From contig JALHPZ010000003.1 of assembly GCA_022842245.1 (NCBI GenBank), positions 152,156-216,155 of the forward strand: DNA of 64,000 nt, read 5' to 3'. The notes under the pieces were generated by a model. The model saw only the letters and a list, made by a program, of their open reading frames with translations. It was not told where the DNA came from and did no database searches. Made by a program: the position numbers and the translations under genes. Origin of the DNA: Gemmataceae bacterium (GTDB lineage: Bacteria > Planctomycetota > Planctomycetia > Gemmatales > Gemmataceae). This document shows, piece by piece, positions 1 through 8,007 of this stretch. Position 1 is the first letter of the stretch; each line of letters opens with the position of its first letter.

Positions 1-642
1 CTCGGCCGGCCGGAGTGCAAGGAGTACGAACCCCGGCCCGATCCGAAAGACCCCAAGAAGACGATCGTACCGCCCTTCAACCCGACAAACGTGGCGTTCT
101 GCCCCAGCGGGGACGTCTTCGTCGGCGACGGCTACGGTTCCAACTACATGCTCAAGTACAACAAGGACGGCAAGCTGCTGTCCGTATTTGGCGGCACCGG
201 CAAGGACGACGGCAAGTTCGTCACGCCGCACGGCAACTGGGTCGACGAGCGTATTCCCGGCAAGCCGACGCTCTACGTCTGCGACCGCGCCAACGCCCGC
301 CTGCAGGCCTTCGACATGAAGGGCAAACACCAGGCGACGACAGCGGCGGGCGTCGTGCTTTTCCCCGCGCACATCGACATCCAGAAGGACGTGATGCTCG
401 TGCCCGACCTGCACGCTCGCGTGAGCCTCTTCGACAAGGAGGGCAAGGCGATCGTGCACCTCGGCGACGACGCGGCCTGGCGGAAGACGGTGCTCGACGG
501 CTTCAAGGTCCGCCGCGATCCGAAGCAATGGGTCGCCGGCAAGTTCGTCCACCCGCACGACGCCTGCTTCGACGCCGCCGGGAACATCTACGTGGTCGAG
601 TGGGTGGAGGGCGGACGCATCACCTTCCTGAAGAAGGTGTGA
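1..642 (+). CDS. NHL-repeat / six-bladed beta-propeller protein, 3' part (5' end outside window)
   Basis: The frame is open from the first base and ends at TGA 640-642, so only the last 213 residues are visible. The sequence has propeller-blade signatures: a GDVFVGDGYGSNYMLKYNKDG-like stretch near residue 37, then a run ending in YVCDRANARLQAFD, then PHDACFDAAGNIYVVEW near the C-terminus. These match the NHL / 6-bladed propeller layout found in secreted planctomycete proteins and in the lyase part of peptidylglycine amidating enzymes. No catalytic role can be assigned from the blades alone. The N-terminus, and with it any signal peptide, is missing. The next gene starts 4 bases downstream, so the two are probably co-transcribed. 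The fold assignment is fairly sure; the function is unknown. Confidence 0.75.
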   Translation, partial: LGRPECKEYEPRPDPKDPKKTIVPPFNPTNVAFCPSGDVFVGDGYGSNYMLKYNKDGKLLSVFGGTGKDDGKFVTPHGNWVDERIPGKPTLYVCDRANARLQAFDMKGKHQATTAAGVVLFPAHIDIQKDVMLVPDLHARVSLFDKEGKAIVHLGDDAAWRKTVLDGFKVRRDPKQWVAGKFVHPHDACFDAAGNIYVVEWVEGGRITFLKKV

Positions 643-646
643 GCGG

Positions 647-1090
647 ATGGCGAAGCCGAAGTTCGTCGTACAGCATTTCCTCGTGTGCCAGGACGCCCCG
701 TGGCTGGGCGCTCCTGGTCCGAGGACGCTGCGCGTGCTGGAGGGCGTCGGCTACTACCAAACTGTCCCACCCGATGCGGAGATGCCGGCACTTGATTTCT
801 GGGCCTATGCTCGAATGTATATGACGAACAATGTCGCGGGGGACCGACATTTCCGCATTGCGGTTTACTGGCTGGACGCGCCGGGCGGGATACGAAAGGT
901 GCAGACTTTCGCCGGCCAACCCGTGCGTTTCTCACCGAGCTTGCCCGTGGTGGAGCCAACCTTTAGGATCGACCAGTTGACGATTCCGGGTCGCGGTCGA
1001 TACGAATTTCGGCTACTCTGTCGGAAGCGATCGCCGATTCTCGGTGTAAAATGGATAACGGTGAAGCGGGATTATCTCAACATTGGATAG
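647..1090 (+). CDS. Hypothetical protein, 147 residues
   Basis: ATG 647 follows the preceding stop by 4 bases, with GAGCGG just upstream, which suggests translational coupling. The product is soluble, with no signal peptide or membrane segment. It alternates strands and turns (FVVQHFLVCQD near the N-terminus, HFRIAVYWLDAPGG in the middle, GRGRYEFRLLCRK near the end), as expected of a beta-sandwich. The layout recalls small planctomycete proteins of the DUF6941 type, but this is a resemblance of pattern only. No catalytic motif is visible. It is followed after 4 bases by another small gene, so a three-gene unit with the upstream propeller protein is likely. Function unknown. Confidence 0.6.
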   Translation: MAKPKFVVQHFLVCQDAPWLGAPGPRTLRVLEGVGYYQTVPPDAEMPALDFWAYARMYMTNNVAGDRHFRIAVYWLDAPGGIRKVQTFAGQPVRFSPSLPVVEPTFRIDQLTIPGRGRYEFRLLCRKRSPILGVKWITVKRDYLNIG

Positions 1091-1094
1091 CCAT

Positions 1095-1310
1095 ATGAAA
1101 CCCAAGAAACCCCGTCGATTCGTTCCTCCACTTGGCGGCGTGAGCTACCAGCACATCGAAATGACGGAGTCCATTTCGCACTACCCAATCACGGGCAAGG
1201 TCACGCGCCTGAAATGGGACCGCGCCAGCGGCACGCTCATCGTTGATCCGGAGCAGCAGAAGGAGGAGCCGACTCCATCCTCCGATGCGGATTCATCCCG
1301 GCCCGCTTGA
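1095..1310 (+). CDS. Small hypothetical protein, 71 residues
   Basis: ATG 1095 lies 4 bases after the stop of the 147-residue gene, and GGATAG sits just upstream. An upstream in-frame TTG at 1083 would overlap the previous gene and is less likely. The protein starts with a basic stretch (KPKKPRR), has a short strand-rich middle (ITGKVTRLKWDRASGTLIV) and ends in a polar Glu/Ser/Pro tail. No family was recognised. Its last 18 bases overlap the 3' end of the convergent membrane-protein gene on the other strand. Context suggests it is the last gene of the unit starting left of the window. Confidence 0.5.
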   Translation: MKPKKPRRFVPPLGGVSYQHIEMTESISHYPITGKVTRLKWDRASGTLIVDPEQQKEEPTPSSDADSSRPA

Positions 1311-1619
1311 TTCGGAGACAGACGACTTGGCGGATCGGGATTCATTCCCGATGTGATTCTGATCCTTCAATTGATCCGATTGTTCGAAGATCGGGGCATA
1401 GAACCCGAAGAAGCCAGTACGGTAGAAAGCGATCGCTTCCTTCAGAAAGATGCTCGCACCGCCGATAGCGAGCAGAACAATACCTGCGGTTGGCCATCCC
1501 TGCCAAACACCGATCCCAGCCAACACGATCAATAAACATCCACAGTCCAAACCGGTCCGGGCGGCGAACGAACGGCGTCTCGTATCGTTATGGCTTCTGT
1601 CAGTGTTTGCGTTTGCCAT
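1293..1619 (-). CDS. Small two-helix membrane protein, 108 residues
   Basis: Starts at ATG 1619 with a purine-rich AGAAAGG about 10 bases upstream. A basic N-terminus (residues 8-22) is followed by two hydrophobic segments, about 27-40 (CGCLLIVLAGIGVW) and 43-59 (PTAGIVLLAIGGASIFL). A polar Ser/Lys-rich tail follows. Such proteins sit in the inner membrane with both ends on the same side. No family was recognised. It lies 18 bases downstream of the DUF1501 gene on the same strand, so it may be the last gene of that unit, and its 3' end overlaps a convergent gene by 18 bases. Confidence 0.55.
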   Translation of the reverse strand: MANANTDRSHNDTRRRSFAARTGLDCGCLLIVLAGIGVWQGWPTAGIVLLAIGGASIFLKEAIAFYRTGFFGFYAPIFEQSDQLKDQNHIGNESRSAKSSVSESSGPG

Positions 1620-1637
1620 GGGCAGGCCTTTCTCGCA

Positions 1638-2942
1638 TCACCCATAAACCTTGTCGATCACCCCCGCCGTGCTCGGCAGGATCGGGTTGGGGCGGTTCGA
1701 GACGTCGTAGACCATGCCGTGCGGGTCGAGGCCGAGGTTGTGGTACACCGTGGCCAGCACGTTCGGGTAATAAATCGGATCGTTCTTCGCTTCGCCGGCG
1801 ATGCCGTCGGTGCTGCCGATCACCTGGCCGGTCCGCATGCCGCCGCCGGCGAGGATCGCGCTGTTCACCCGCGCCCAGTGGTCGCGGCCGGCGTCCTTGT
1901 TGATCTTCGGCGTGCGGCCGAATTCGCCCCACACGCAGACCGTCACGTCCTTGTCCAGGCCGCGGGTGTAGATGTCCTCGATGAGCGCCGAAATGCCGGT
2001 ATCGAAGAGCGGCAGGTGTTGCTTAAGGTATTTGAAGTTGCTGCCGTGGGTGTCCCAGAAGCCGTAGGCGAGCGTGACGACGCGGCAGCCGGCCTCGACG
2101 AGCCGGCGGGCGATTAGCAGTTGGTCATTCCACATCGGCCCGCCGTCACCGAGGTGCTTGGACGAACCCTTGCCGTACCGCTCGCGGACCTTCGGCGATT
2201 CCTTGTTCACGTCGAGCGCGTTGACGACCTTCGACGACGTGAGAACCTCGAACGCGCGGTCGTGGAACGTGTCGGCCGATTCCTTGTACCGGTCCATCGC
2301 CGTCAGCAGGGATTGCCGGTCGACGAGTTGATTCATCGGCACGGCGAGATTCTTGAGCACGGCCACTTCGTCGCCGTCGACCTTCACGGGAGCGGCCGAT
2401 CGACCGAGCAGCGCCGGGCCGGGCGTGTTGTACGGTTTGTGCTGCATCGTCGGCGACAGGTCCACGAACGCCGGCACCACCGGGTCGGTCTGCCCCTGGA
2501 TGCGGGCCACGACGGAGCCGAAGTGGGGTTTCTGCTCCCGCTTGGCCACGTCCATTGTCGTGCCGGTGTAGCTCATCCACGAGCTGTGCTCGTCCCGCTG
2601 GCCGACGAGCGAGCGCAGTACGATCATCTTGTCCGCACAGCGCGAGAGCTTCGGTAGCAGTTCGCCGAACTGGATGCCGGGGACGTTCGTGTTGATCGGC
2701 TTGAACTCGCCGCGCGCCTCGGCCGGGGCGTTCGGCTTCAGGTCGAACGTGTCCTGGTGCGCCAAACCGCCGGTCAGGTAGATCATGATGACCGACTTGT
2801 GCGACTTCTTGCCCGCCGCCGCCTCGGCCTTCATCAGTGACGAGAGCGTGAGTCCGGTCGCCCCAAGCGCCCCCGCCTGGAGGAACGATCGCCGGGACAC
2901 GCCATCGCAAGTTCGGGACCGGGAACCGGTGAGGGTGAGCAT
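1638..2942 (-). CDS. DUF1501 domain protein (sulfatase-like fold, Tat-type signal)
   Basis: 434 residues from ATG 2942. This start was chosen because the resulting N-terminus (MLTLTGSRSRTCDG, then SRRSFLQAGALGATGLTL) has the form usual for this family: a twin-arginine motif and a hydrophobic stretch ending near AEAAAG. Longer in-frame starts exist upstream (for example 2999), but they add a low-quality basic extension. Family landmarks include GGLAHQDTFDLKP near residue 60 and GEFGRTPKINKDAGRDHW near residue 355. DUF1501 proteins are exported planctomycete proteins of unknown biochemical role with alkaline-phosphatase/sulfatase-like metal-site motifs. They are normally encoded next to a DUF1549/DUF1553 cytochrome protein. 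Here no such partner is adjacent: the neighbours are small membrane proteins and fhcC. Confidence 0.9.
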   Translation of the reverse strand: MLTLTGSRSRTCDGVSRRSFLQAGALGATGLTLSSLMKAEAAAGKKSHKSVIMIYLTGGLAHQDTFDLKPNAPAEARGEFKPINTNVPGIQFGELLPKLSRCADKMIVLRSLVGQRDEHSSWMSYTGTTMDVAKREQKPHFGSVVARIQGQTDPVVPAFVDLSPTMQHKPYNTPGPALLGRSAAPVKVDGDEVAVLKNLAVPMNQLVDRQSLLTAMDRYKESADTFHDRAFEVLTSSKVVNALDVNKESPKVRERYGKGSSKHLGDGGPMWNDQLLIARRLVEAGCRVVTLAYGFWDTHGSNFKYLKQHLPLFDTGISALIEDIYTRGLDKDVTVCVWGEFGRTPKINKDAGRDHWARVNSAILAGGGMRTGQVIGSTDGIAGEAKNDPIYYPNVLATVYHNLGLDPHGMVYDVSNRPNPILPSTAGVIDKVYG

Positions 2943-3000
2943 GGAGGCACTCGTCGAACGCGGCGGAAGCCGAAGGCGGGAAAGTCTATTATTCGGCATT

Positions 3001-3561
3001 TTAGTCGAAGGGACTCGATTCGGGCAAGCGCGAACCCTTCGAAAGAATGAACGCGGCGGCGAGGGCGAAGCCGGCAAAGACGCTCCGGCCGACCCAGGTT
3101 CCGTAAGGGACCATCGCATTGAAGACCATGAAGAACAGATAGCCGTGGACGAACCAGCCGATCCAACTCGGCCTTCGCCGGTATGAGGCTTCGTGAGCAT
3201 TGATCCAGATCGCATCCGCCAGCCAGAGGCCCATGAAGGCGTAGTTCATGTACAGGCCTTCTCCCATGCCGCCGACGGTGCGGATGTGGTGAAAGGCGGA
3301 GTCGTGCGACCAGGCGTGCATCAGGTGGTAGACGATCGCGACGTGCAGCCACAGGTAGGCGCAGCCGAGCGCCCACCAGCGCGGGGCGGATCGCCACTGT
3401 TTCCAGAGGGCGAGCGATCCGACGAACCAGCCGAGCATGGCGAGGTTGGCGGAGAGGATAATGAAGGGATGCTTCGGTGCAGAGCCGGCTTCGAGGCCGA
3501 AGCTGCTCGCCATCAAGAGGGCGGGGGCGAGGATCGCCAGCCCGATCAGGCCGGTTGCCAC
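3001..3561 (-). CDS. Four-helix membrane protein overlapping fhcC
   Basis: 186 residues from GTG 3561, which lies inside the last codons of fhcC (16-base overlap), so translation is probably coupled. No ATG fits: upstream codons in this frame give an Arg-rich shadow of fhcC. Hydrophobic segments run at about residues 3-20, 32-50, 64-80 and 145-165. A His-rich region (HVAIVYHLMHAWSHDSAFHH) lies between helices at about 67-86, followed by GGMGEGLYMNY. The His cluster in or near the membrane could bind metal or haem, but no known family was recognised. Its fixed overlap with a C1-transfer gene makes a role in that pathway or its membrane association possible; this is inference. The DUF1501 gene follows 58 bases downstream. 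Confidence 0.65.
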   Translation of the reverse strand: MATGLIGLAILAPALLMASSFGLEAGSAPKHPFIILSANLAMLGWFVGSLALWKQWRSAPRWWALGCAYLWLHVAIVYHLMHAWSHDSAFHHIRTVGGMGEGLYMNYAFMGLWLADAIWINAHEASYRRRPSWIGWFVHGYLFFMVFNAMVPYGTWVGRSVFAGFALAAAFILSKGSRLPESSPFD

Positions 3562-4349
3562 GTCAGGATCTCGCCTTTGCCGAGGCCGGAGGAATCGCCA
3601 GTGAAGCGCCGGTACTGGCCGCCGGAGGTGGGGATATCGAAGCCGTAGGGCTTCAGGTGCCTGGCGTACATCCGCACGAACGCGGGGAGGTAATCGCAGG
3701 AGTGGGCGAAGGTCGGCAGGAGCTTGATCGGTTGCAGCGAGAGGATCGTCCCGCGATTCATCCACGCCCCGGCCCGGATCTCGGCGCCGCTCATCATCAC
3801 GATCGTACCGCCCTTCATCTGGAGGCCGCAGAAGTCGCGAACTTTGCCGCGGATGGCGATGATCCCCTTCTTCATTCGCATGCCGACTTCGAGGCCGGCC
3901 GTGCCTTCGATGAGGATCGTGCCGCCGCTCATGCCGCTGACCCCGCCGCGATAGGCGGAGCCGATCTGCCCCCCGACATCGCCGCGCACGTGGATCGTGC
4001 CGCCGGACATCTCGCCGCCGACCCAGTCGCCGGCTCGCCCGTGAACTTCGATGGAGCCGCCCTTCATGTACGCGCCGAGGTGCATGCCGACGGGGCCGTG
4101 GATGCGGATCGAGCCTTTGGTCATCCCGCGGCCGACCCACTTCACCTTCGTGAGGTCGCCGTGGACTTCGATGGTTTCGCCCGGTGTGCCTTCTACTTTG
4201 AAGGCGTCGTCGAGGCGGAGTTGGCGCTTGCCGAGGAAGACCGGCTTGGCCTTCACATCGTCAAGCGAGAGCGCCGCGAGCACGTCGGGCGAGATCGCCT
4301 CGGCTTCCAGCGGCACGTGCGGGGCGTCTTTGAGCGTGAGTGTGAGCAT
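3546..4349 (-). CDS. fhcC: Formylmethanofuran dehydrogenase subunit C (formyltransferase/hydrolase complex subunit)
   Basis: 267 residues from ATG 4349, close to the usual length of FhcC/FwdC. The centre (about residues 60-215) is a run of glycine-spaced beta-helix turns such as GPVGMHLGAYMKGGSIEVHG, AGDWVGGEMSGGTIHVRG and GLQMKGGTIVMMSG, the GXXGXXXGXXXXXG pattern typical of the subunit. In bacteria the Fhc complex hydrolyses formyl groups carried by H4MPT/methanofuran analogues to formate, the last step of H4MPT-linked formaldehyde oxidation. The A, B and D subunit genes are not in the window. The gene lies 22 bases after an ABC-type permease gene and overlaps an unknown membrane protein by 16 bases. 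The fae and methylene-H4MPT dehydrogenase genes lie about 11 kb away. Confidence 0.93.
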   Translation of the reverse strand: MLTLTLKDAPHVPLEAEAISPDVLAALSLDDVKAKPVFLGKRQLRLDDAFKVEGTPGETIEVHGDLTKVKWVGRGMTKGSIRIHGPVGMHLGAYMKGGSIEVHGRAGDWVGGEMSGGTIHVRGDVGGQIGSAYRGGVSGMSGGTILIEGTAGLEVGMRMKKGIIAIRGKVRDFCGLQMKGGTIVMMSGAEIRAGAWMNRGTILSLQPIKLLPTFAHSCDYLPAFVRMYARHLKPYGFDIPTSGGQYRRFTGDSSGLGKGEILTWQPA

Positions 4350-4371
4350 GGGATCGTTTTAGGGAATTGAA

Positions 4372-5649
4372 TCAGTTGTGCCGCAGGGCTTCGATCGGGT
4401 CGAGTCGGGCCGCGCGCCGGGCCGGGTACAGGCCGGATGCCAGTCCGACGAGGACCGAGACGCTGAACGCGACGATCGGCGACCAGGACTGCACGATCGT
4501 CGGCACGCCGAAGGCCGATTCCAGGCCGTACGCCAGCGCGACACCGAGGCCGATGCCGACGAGGCCGCCGCCGCATGAGAGCACGAGCGTCTCGATGAGA
4601 AACTGCAAGGCGATGTCCCGCTGTTTCGCCCCGAGCGCTCGGCGGATGCCGATCTCGCGTGTGCGCTCGGTCACGGTGGCGAGCATGATGTTCATGATGC
4701 CGATGCCGCCAACGACGAGCGAGATGCCGGCGATCGCGCCGAGAATCAGCGTGAAGAGCCGTTGCGTCTCCTCGGCCTTACGGAGCAGCTCGAGCGGCAC
4801 GAATGCCTGCACGTCCTTCTGCGGGTGATACTGGTCGAGGAGCGATTCGAGCGCCTTCGCGGTCCGCGGCACATCGTCCAGCGAGCGGATGCTCACGGTG
4901 AGCTGGCTGATGTCCAGCCGTTCGACGTTGAAGCCGTTCTTGAAGGTGACGAGTTCCCGGCCGATGCGGGCGCGGTCGGTGGCGAACGGGATGAAGAGTA
5001 CGCGGGCGAACTCGGCGTCGCCGCCGCCCATCGAACCGGCGGCGAGTTTCTTGTCCTCCGTCACACCGACGACGGTGAAGGTGATCTGCTCGCCGAGTCC
5101 GTCGACGCCCACGCTTTTCCCGATGGCGTCCTCGCCGGGGAAGAGCGCGTCCGCCGCGGACGAACCGATCACGGCAACGTTGTCGAGTTTCTCTTCGTCG
5201 TTCGCCTCGATCGCCCGGCCGCGGTTCACCACGATGTTGTTCTGGCGGAAGAACTCCGGCGTGACGGACACGAGTCGCACTTCGAGCTTGCGTTCCCGGT
5301 GCCGGATCGTCTTGCGGAACTCCCGCGTCGGCGTGGCGGACGTGACCGTCGGAATCGTCTCGCGGATGCGGCCGAGGTCGGCGTACGTGAGGCCGTAGGC
5401 GAAGAGATCGGCCCCCTTGCGTTCGGACTGGTCCTCGGCCGGCTTCACGCTGCGAAGGAGGATTGTGTTCGCGCCGAGGTCTTCGAGTTGCTTGAGGGCC
5501 TGATACCGGGCCGCCTCGCCGACGGCGAGCATGACGATGACCGACGCGACGCCGAGGACGATGCCGAGCGCCGTGAGCATGGAACGCAGCCGGTGCGCCG
5601 CCAAGGCGCGCAGGCCGACGCGAACGACGTGGGGGACGCGGAACGCCAT
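4372..5649 (-). CDS. MacB/FtsX-family ABC transporter permease
   Basis: 425 residues from ATG 5649. The N-terminal helix (about 22-45, MLTALGIVLGVASVIVMLAVG) is followed by a periplasmic MacB-type core of about 220 residues. Three C-terminal helices follow, with the FtsX-domain signature GIGIMNIMLATVTERTREIG and IRRALGAKQRDI between them. The protein ends with LYPARRAARLDPIEALRHN, the classic C-terminus of this family. Such permeases pair with a cytoplasmic ATPase and a membrane-fusion protein to export peptides, lipoproteins or macrolides. Neither partner gene is in the window, so the substrate is unknown. It is transcribed divergently from thrS and is followed after 22 bases by fhcC, probably on the same transcript. 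Confidence 0.93.
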   Translation of the reverse strand: MAFRVPHVVRVGLRALAAHRLRSMLTALGIVLGVASVIVMLAVGEAARYQALKQLEDLGANTILLRSVKPAEDQSERKGADLFAYGLTYADLGRIRETIPTVTSATPTREFRKTIRHRERKLEVRLVSVTPEFFRQNNIVVNRGRAIEANDEEKLDNVAVIGSSAADALFPGEDAIGKSVGVDGLGEQITFTVVGVTEDKKLAAGSMGGGDAEFARVLFIPFATDRARIGRELVTFKNGFNVERLDISQLTVSIRSLDDVPRTAKALESLLDQYHPQKDVQAFVPLELLRKAEETQRLFTLILGAIAGISLVVGGIGIMNIMLATVTERTREIGIRRALGAKQRDIALQFLIETLVLSCGGGLVGIGLGVALAYGLESAFGVPTIVQSWSPIVAFSVSVLVGLASGLYPARRAARLDPIEALRHN

Positions 5650-5792
5650 TGGGAACGACTATACACGAATGCGGGCGAACCCGGAACGCCGATTGGGGTT
5701 CCTTACTCGTGGTCGGCCGGTACAACAACGCCCGGCGCGGGCACGTCCAATCGTTCGGGCGCGCCGCCGTCGCCGGTCATGGAGAAATGCCG
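5650..5792. promoter_or_regulatory. Divergent intergenic region between permease operon and thrS
   Basis: This 143-base spacer must hold promoters for both directions. On the minus strand a TATAGT hexamer at 5663-5658 lies only 8 bases before the permease ATG, with a poor -35 match, so it would give an almost leaderless message. On the plus strand no convincing -35/-10 pair was found. GGAG at 5781-5784 is 8 bases before ATG 5793 and is the ribosome-binding site that decides the thrS start. No T-box stem or anti-terminator was recognised. Confidence 0.35.
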
Positions 5793-8000
5793 ATGCTTTC
5801 GTTGAAACTGCCGGATGGGTCCGTTCGTCAGGTGCCCGCCGGTACCCGCCCCCGCGACGTGGCCGAGTCGATCGGCAAACGGCTCGCGCAGGCCGCCGTC
5901 GCCGCGAAGGTGAACGGCGAGATCGTCGATCTCGACCGCGAACTGAACGCCGACGCCGAGTTCGCGCTGCTCACGGACAAGGACAAGGACTCGCTCGACG
6001 TGCTGCGGCACAGCTCCGCGCACATCATGGCCCGCGCGGTCATGCGGCTGTTCCCCGGCACCGAACTCGCCTTCGGCCCCACCACCGACACCGGCTTCTA
6101 CTACGACATCCACAGCCCCACGCCGATTCGCGAGGAGGACTTCCCGCGCATCGAGGAGGAAATGGCCAAGATCGTGAAGGCGGCCGAGCCGTTCGAGCGC
6201 TTCGAGAAGAGCGTGCCCGAGGGCCGGCAGCTGATCGGCGATCTGAAGCAGAAGCTGAAGGTCGAGCACATCGACGAATCGCTGGGCCAGTCGCACGAGA
6301 CCATCAGCTTCTACCGGCAAGGGGAGTTCATCGACCTGTGCCGGGGGCCACACATCCCGCACGCCGGCAAGGTCGGCGCCTTCAAGCTGCTCGCCATTGC
6401 CGGGGCGTACTGGAAGAACGACGCGAAGCGCCAGCAACTCCAACGGCTCTACGGCACCGCGTTCTTCGACAAGAAGGAGCTCGACGCCTACCTCAAGCAA
6501 ATCGAGGAGGCGAAGAAGCGAGACCACCGCGTACTCGGCCGGCAGTTGAAGCTGTTCACGATCAGCCAGGTGACCGGGCAGGGGATGATCCTCTGGATGC
6601 CGAAGGGTGCGATCGTCCGCGGGCTGCTCGAAGGATTCATCAAGGACGAACTCGTCCGGCGCGGCTACCTGCCGGTCTACACGCCGCACATCGGCAACCT
6701 GAACCTCTACCGCACCAGCGGGCACTTCCCGTATTACCAGGATGCGCAGTTCCCGCCGATGTACTTCAACCCGACCGTGCAGACGGTGGACACCTGGTAC
6801 ACGCTGCTGGAGAAGAAACTCCTCACCGACGAGCAGGAGAAGGCGTTTCTCGAAACGATCCGCGCCGTCAGCGAGGGGAAGAATCCGGACGATCCGGACC
6901 AGGAGCTCCCACGCTTCACCGTCGGCGAGATGAAGCTGGACGCCCGCGCGCTCTGGCTGGAATACCAGCAGGCGAAGGACCGCGAAGCGAAGCTGAAGGT
7001 GCTGAAGAATTGGATGTCCGGACAGGAAGGCTACTTGCTCAAGCCAATGAACTGCCCGCACCACATCCAGATCTTCAAGGCGACTCCGCACAGCTACCGC
7101 GACCTGCCGATCCGGCTGGCGGAATTTGGCACCGTGTACCGCTTCGAGCAGTCGGGCGAACTCGGCGGGATGACCCGCGTCCGCGGCTTCACCCAGGACG
7201 ATGCGCATCTGTTCCTGACGCCGGAGCAGGTGGAACCGCAATTGCGAAGCGAAATCGAACTCGTGCTGCTGGTGCTGAAGACGCTCGGGTTGAACGAATA
7301 CCGGGTGCGCGTGAGCGTGCGCGAGCCGGGGTCGGACAAGTACGTCGGCGAGCCGGAACTGTGGGAGAAGGCCGAGGCGACCTTGAAGAGCGTGGTGGAG
7401 AGCACACCGAACCTCAACTGGTCGATCGGCGTCGGCGAGGCGGCGTTCTACGGGCCGAAGATCGACTTCATCGTGAAGGACTGCATCGGCCGCGAATGGC
7501 AACTCGGTACCGTGCAGCTCGACTACAACCTGCCGGCGCGGTTCGAGCTGGAGTACACCGGTCCGGACAACAAGCCGCACCGGCCGGTGATGATCCACCG
7601 CGCCCCGTTCGGCAGCCTCGAACGTTTCACCGGCATCCTGATCGAGAACTTCGCCGGCTCGTTCCCGCTTTGGCTGGCACCGGAGCAGGTGCGGGTGCTG
7701 ACCATCAGCGAGAAGTCCGAGGCCTACGGCCGCGACATCGAGGCGAAGCTGAAGGCCGAGGGGTTCCGCGTGGCGTCGGATTATCGCAGCGAGAAGATCG
7801 GCGCGAAGGTGCGCGAGGCGAGCGTGGAGAAAGTGCCGTACATGATCGTGGTCGGCGAGAAGGATCTGGCCGCCGGGACGGTCGCGTTGAGGGATCGCGT
7901 GGCCGACAAGGAGACCCGCGACCTGAAGTTGGACGACGTGATCGCGCGCCTGCGAGAGGAAGTGGCGACGAAGGCAATCCGGAGCGGAGCGACGGCGTAG
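5793..8000 (+). CDS. thrS: Threonyl-tRNA synthetase with an extra internal segment
   Basis: 735 residues from ATG 5793. The nearby ATG 5787 is only 2 bases from GGAG, whereas 5793 has 8-base spacing. Domain order: TGS (1-60), editing domain with HSSAH (His73, His77) and CRGPH (Cys183, His187), class II catalytic core, and C-terminal anticodon-binding domain from about 640. Zinc-site residues are kept: Cys421 in KPMNCPHH, the His in FTQDDAHLF, and the His in MIHRAPFGSLERF. The enzyme charges tRNA-Thr and hydrolyses mischarged Ser-tRNA. It is about 90 residues longer than the E. coli enzyme (642). Because His73/77 align with E. coli numbering while the core Cys is at 421 instead of 334, the extra segment of about 86 residues lies at about 325-410, just before motif 2. 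Confidence 0.97.
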   Translation: MLSLKLPDGSVRQVPAGTRPRDVAESIGKRLAQAAVAAKVNGEIVDLDRELNADAEFALLTDKDKDSLDVLRHSSAHIMARAVMRLFPGTELAFGPTTDTGFYYDIHSPTPIREEDFPRIEEEMAKIVKAAEPFERFEKSVPEGRQLIGDLKQKLKVEHIDESLGQSHETISFYRQGEFIDLCRGPHIPHAGKVGAFKLLAIAGAYWKNDAKRQQLQRLYGTAFFDKKELDAYLKQIEEAKKRDHRVLGRQLKLFTISQVTGQGMILWMPKGAIVRGLLEGFIKDELVRRGYLPVYTPHIGNLNLYRTSGHFPYYQDAQFPPMYFNPTVQTVDTWYTLLEKKLLTDEQEKAFLETIRAVSEGKNPDDPDQELPRFTVGEMKLDARALWLEYQQAKDREAKLKVLKNWMSGQEGYLLKPMNCPHHIQIFKATPHSYRDLPIRLAEFGTVYRFEQSGELGGMTRVRGFTQDDAHLFLTPEQVEPQLRSEIELVLLVLKTLGLNEYRVRVSVREPGSDKYVGEPELWEKAEATLKSVVESTPNLNWSIGVGEAAFYGPKIDFIVKDCIGREWQLGTVQLDYNLPARFELEYTGPDNKPHRPVMIHRAPFGSLERFTGILIENFAGSFPLWLAPEQVRVLTISEKSEAYGRDIEAKLKAEGFRVASDYRSEKIGAKVREASVEKVPYMIVVGEKDLAAGTVALRDRVADKETRDLKLDDVIARLREEVATKAIRSGATA

Positions 8001-8007
8001 TTCGACA

